A DNA stretch of 10,000 nucleotides, taken from positions 135,001-145,000 of the forward strand of contig WPIO01000057.1 of the NCBI GenBank assembly GCA_009760855.2, read 5' to 3'. The notes under the pieces are model-generated. The model worked only from the letters and a program-made list of their open reading frames with translations, was not told the DNA's origin and did not search any database. The position numbers were made by a program, and so were the translations under genes. The stretch is from Cristatella mucedo. Taxonomy: Eukaryota; Bryozoa; Phylactolaemata; Cristatellidae. Below, in pieces: positions 6,823 to 10,000 of this stretch. Positions within the stretch are counted from its first letter, which is position 1. Every line of letters begins with the position of its first letter.

Positions 6823-7675
6823 CTACCATAATTTTACTTCACAAGCTGATAGGACAAGGATTCCGGGCCCAACTCCGGGAATGACAGCCGGCAATGAAGC
6901 AGAGTCACACAGCTAAGCCATAGCTGATGCAAGCAGAAGCAGCAGTGGCAGCAGTGGCACCAGCACCACGCCTCCTGCTGTCCTTCTGCTGTGCGATACA
7001 ATTCACTTAGAAGTGCTGCCAAACGTTTGCCATGAGCTAGAACGCAAGCTAGCACACAGCTGTGCTCGACCTAGGCAGCCATGCATGACTCTGAACGACC
7101 AATGAAAATAAACGCCTCAAACTTCAGCATCAGCAAGCGCTGGCCTGGCACGGAGTCGTCTCGACTGCCGACCGAGCATGCACCCCCCACACACATTCGA
7201 GCTAGCTACGCCTCGAAAAACCATCGAAAACCAACAAGATAAGCAGAGCTTAGCGCACAGCACAAACAAAGCATGGCGGTCGGCTGGAACCATCCGGGTT
7301 CACGAGTCGGATTCTGGGAGACTTCGAGAGTGCGATTCTGATGGGGCTATAGAAGCTGCTATATTGAGCTAACAGCTAACCCGACTAGTGGCTAATGGCT
7401 GCGCACTGCCACTACCTACGCCTGCCGGCTGCACGGCTCATACCTGGCGCCCATCGAGGCTTTCACGTGCGTGATGAATGGCATTTCAAGTGCATGAAAT
7501 CTGCAGAGCCACGGAAGAGGAAAGAGCCCGCGTCAGGCGGACACAATCCCCAAACTGTGGAAAATTCTCGACAAAAAGCCCAACGAAAAATGCACGTGCA
7601 CTCTCCTGCATGCAAAATGCACAACATCAAATAACTTCCTAGCTGACGAAATGCTAATGCAGCCAGTCAGGCAGG
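6823..7675. other. Unassigned sequence, relatively CpG-rich in 7130-7560
   Basis: No gene is recognised. 7130-7560 looks richer in CG dinucleotides than most of the window and contains acaaagcatggcggtcggct (around 7265-7285), a start-like context whose frame closes after 22 codons. This could be a promoter or first-exon area of a gene outside the window, or simply less decayed sequence. Frames of 64-79 codons on both strands show no motif. Confidence 0.4.
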
Positions 7676-7767
7676 CCTCTGAAGCTGAGGAAGCACAACC
7701 AGGTGCCAAAGAAATAGTTCTCAGTCTGCAATATGTAATGTATATCTCCGTCTGTAACTGCACACAG
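7676..7767 (-). mobile_element. LINE family A, duplicated 3'UTR segment (copy A6)
   Basis: It repeats 7828-7914 in the same orientation about 152 bp away: cctctgaagctgaggaagca/cctctgaggctaaggaagca, aagcacaacca, tctgcaatatgtaatgtat versus cctgcaatatgtaatgtag, and tccgtctgtaactg. It therefore carries the same 3' untranslated piece as copy A2, lacks any coding part, and forms a partial tandem duplication of the element end. Confidence 0.8.
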
Positions 7768-7770
7768 TGC

Positions 7771-7828
7771 GATCATTTCGGTAGCATAATGGCGATTATA
7801 ATGGCGATCATTTCGATGGCATAATGGC
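7771..7828. repeat. Short direct repeat gatcatttcg(gt/at)agcataatgg
   Basis: Two near-identical units, gatcatttcggtagcataatgg from 7771 and gatcatttcgatggcataatgg from 7806 (each read as pieces shorter than 20 bases plus shared ends), are separated by cgattataatggc. They lie between the two tandem family A ends, so they may be the element's terminal repeat or a duplicated target. Confidence 0.75.
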
Positions 7829-8396
7829 CTCTGAGGCTAAGGAAGCACAACCAAAGGATTTGGGGTTCTCAGCCTGCAATATGTAATGTAGCTCTCCGTC
7901 TGTAACTGTGCACAGGCAGCCACGAAGACTACGTGGGTGTGATGCACGAGAGTTTTCTATAGTACTCTCACAGCCTAAGCGGCTTTCGGCATGCATTCGG
8001 TAGCCAGCAGACTTCGTCTCACACAAAAAGAGAAAGTGAGAAGCATAGCAGAGTCAGTGGAGTAGTTGAGGTATTGAGGAGCATATAAGTAGCAGCTCAA
8101 GATTGCTGAGAAGGATGAGCCATAGTCGGCAGCAGAAGAGTAGTTGTCGTTGCCAAAGAATTGTGGAAGCAAGTTCCACAGCCTAGGACCTGCAGAGCTA
8201 AAGCTTCTGTTGCCCGCGGTCTTTGAGCAAAGGAATGGAACAGCTAATTTATTGTCTCCACAGGACCTGAGAGCAGATGGGGACGGCTGGAAAGGATTGC
8301 CATAGCAAGCAGCAGGAGAGATGTTGCTGCATAAGAATTGTGGAAGTGAGTACCAGATAAGCTTGAGTGACAGAGCCTGGTTTAGTATGAGGAAAC
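7828..8396 (-). mobile_element. LINE family A, longest copy: C-terminal frame with repeated LWNSLPQFL module plus 3'UTR (copy A2/A4)
   Basis: One minus-strand frame stays open from the edge of the GA tract (about 8396) to a TAG at 7975-7977, about 140 codons. It contains LIWYSLPQFLCSNISPAACYG near 8355-8290 (in two pieces, LIWYSLPQFL and CSNISPAACYG). After 59 codons it reads again SSAGPRLWNLLPQFF, NDNYSSAADYGSSFSA, ILSCYLY, YLNYSTDSAMLL and RRSLLATECMPKAA. LWNSLP is the diagnostic end of L2/CR1-type RT proteins. Here the block is duplicated in frame with a 177-bp period. Copies A1 and A3 share the second module and its extension. No RT palm or endonuclease is present, there is no credible start, and the upstream end runs into the microsatellite, so it is a truncated element and not a host gene. 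The 3'UTR continues to 7828. Confidence 0.82.
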
Positions 8397-8408
8397 AACG
8401 AGAGAGAG

Positions 8409-9195
<787 letters not shown>

Positions 9196-9365
9196 ACAAT
9201 AATGTTAATAATACACTTGATAAAGCATCCTCAGATAACTCACTCTCTTTCTAGGCACTTTAAATTTGCTGCAAAGGAAACTCAATCGAATAGTGAGTGG
9301 TATCATGCTTGATAAACAACATGAATAACACAACGTGCCACGTTTTGTCTCTCTTGAAGTATAGT
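9196..9365 (-). mobile_element. LINE family B, 3' end fragment (copy B2)
   Basis: It parallels copy B1 at 1640-1760: taataatacacttgataaag to taatacatttgagatagccc, then cctcagataactcactctct to cctcagagaactcagtctct, ctaggcact, tgctgcaaaggaa, and tcaatcgaatagtgagtggt to atcgaatggccagtggtagc. Only the 3'UTR and a decayed ATT tail remain. It is more diverged from B1 than a recent duplicate would be. Confidence 0.78.
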
Positions 9366-9419
9366 ATGCAATGACTACAAGCACTGAGTCATAAGTAGGT
9401 CGTCCAATATAATCATGTT

Positions 9420-9560
9420 ATGAAGAAATTTTAGTTTTTTAAGAGAAGCTAGGCTCTTTCCAGGCAACTCGTGTGCAGGCCAGAAACGAAGCATTCAATT
9501 GATCAGTCACAATAAAGTGCACCATTGCAGCATGCACAGACATAAAAAAGGTAATTCACA
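9420..9560 (-). mobile_element. Probable further LINE family B 3' end (copy B4)
   Basis: Just upstream (minus-strand sense) of B2 the order of blocks recurs in weaker form: agagaagctaggctctttcc, then ggccagaaacgaagcattca and gatcagt, then gcagcatgcacagacat, resembling B1's agagaactcagtctct, ggctgcaaaggaagcatgat, ggccagt, and ggcagcgtgcacagtgt. It has no tail and many mismatches, so this call is tentative. Confidence 0.5.
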
Positions 9561-10000
9561 TACGTGTAAACCAAGCATAGGCTCTGTGAAATAGGTAACA
9601 CTTTAACTATTTAAGGTCAGTGTATTTCATGAGGTCAGCTCCTGTAAAGCGGTCCGCATTTCTTTAAACATACAGAAACTGGAGGCATGGCCTACAAAGA
9701 ATTTGAGGTTGATCGTCATTTGTTGGCCGAGCTAAAAGATTAGGGTCAAAAGAAGTGGAGGCTAATAAGGGATGGCAGGATGAGTAAGAACAATATACTA
9801 CCGAATGAAGACATGCGGTTTCCTACGGTTAGGTTGATTAACACACATAAATGGTGCCTTGCAATGCACATCGATGGGAGTACTAAATAAAGCAGCACTC
9901 CAAGACTGGTTGTACTCAGCAGCACGATCACAGGCAGTCCATTATGGCCAATTATGCAGCTAGGAAGCAGCAGTCCTGGCCAAATACTCCTGACCAAGAG
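9561..10000. other. Unassigned sequence, window edge
   Basis: No gene is recognised. The minus-strand frame at 9746-9997 (83 codons, hydrophobic, with LPVIVLLSTTSLGVLLYLVL) could suggest a membrane segment. It has no known motif, and its Leu/Ile/Val richness can come from antisense of AC-rich text. It may be a further part of a retroelement cut by the window end. Confidence 0.4.

Noticed and set aside
6596-6916. Cys/Val-rich 106-codon frame and its His/Thr-rich antisense
   Set aside because: Pure translation of the (TG)n microsatellite.
9746-9997. Hydrophobic 83-codon minus-strand frame as a membrane protein
   Set aside because: No family motif and no support beyond hydrophobicity. Kept only as an unassigned note.

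Overview
This window looks like repeat-rich, non-coding DNA from an animal nuclear genome. I found no bacterial-style operons, no tRNA or rRNA gene, and no open reading frame I would defend as a host gene. What points to a metazoan is the mix of long AT, TG and GA microsatellites, tRNA-derived SINEs with recognisable pol III A and B boxes, and 5'-truncated, frame-broken fragments of non-LTR retrotransposons (LINEs) of the L2/CR1/Jockey kind. An invertebrate seems likelier than a vertebrate, but the sequence does not identify the species.

Layout. 1-190 is a degenerate AG tract, followed by about 1.3 kb in which I recognise nothing. 1503-2642 is a minus-strand mosaic: a 3'-end scrap of LINE family 'A' (1503-1612), the (ATA)n tail, 3'UTR and reverse-transcriptase (RT) C-terminal region of LINE family 'B' (1617-2324), then another family A fragment carrying the GPRLWNSLPQFL motif (2325-2642). 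3070-3390 holds a tail-only scrap, a SINE missing its A box and a large AT microsatellite. 3440-3757 is a plus-strand family A copy. 3758-4039 is a minus-strand fragment resembling the region C-terminal to the RT in some LINE proteins (family 'C'). 4110-4444 is a plus-strand family B copy, and it abuts a full SINE (4456-4598). 5131-5274 is a third SINE, leading into nested AT palindromes (5244-5436). 5776-5819 is a perfect 18-bp hairpin. 6651-6822 is a (TG)n tract. 7676-8396 is a minus-strand family A region with internal duplications and an unbroken frame of about 140 codons. 8409-8635 is a (CAGA)/(GA)n tract. 9196-9560 holds two more minus-strand family B 3' ends.

How the parts relate. The families are defined here by comparing copies inside the window. 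A occurs in at least five pieces and B in four, on both strands. The SINE 3' tails (ttggggcgctatacaaatga) resemble the 3' end of family B (gagggggctatctcaaatgt followed by ATT repeats). This is the usual sign that a SINE borrows a LINE's retrotransposition machinery. The AT microsatellites at 3280 and 5275 start exactly at SINE 3' ends, so they probably grew from the tails. The best candidates for something undescribed are family A, with its conserved C-terminal extension and repeated LWNSLPQFL module, and the SINE/AT palindromes. I do not see a new host gene system.
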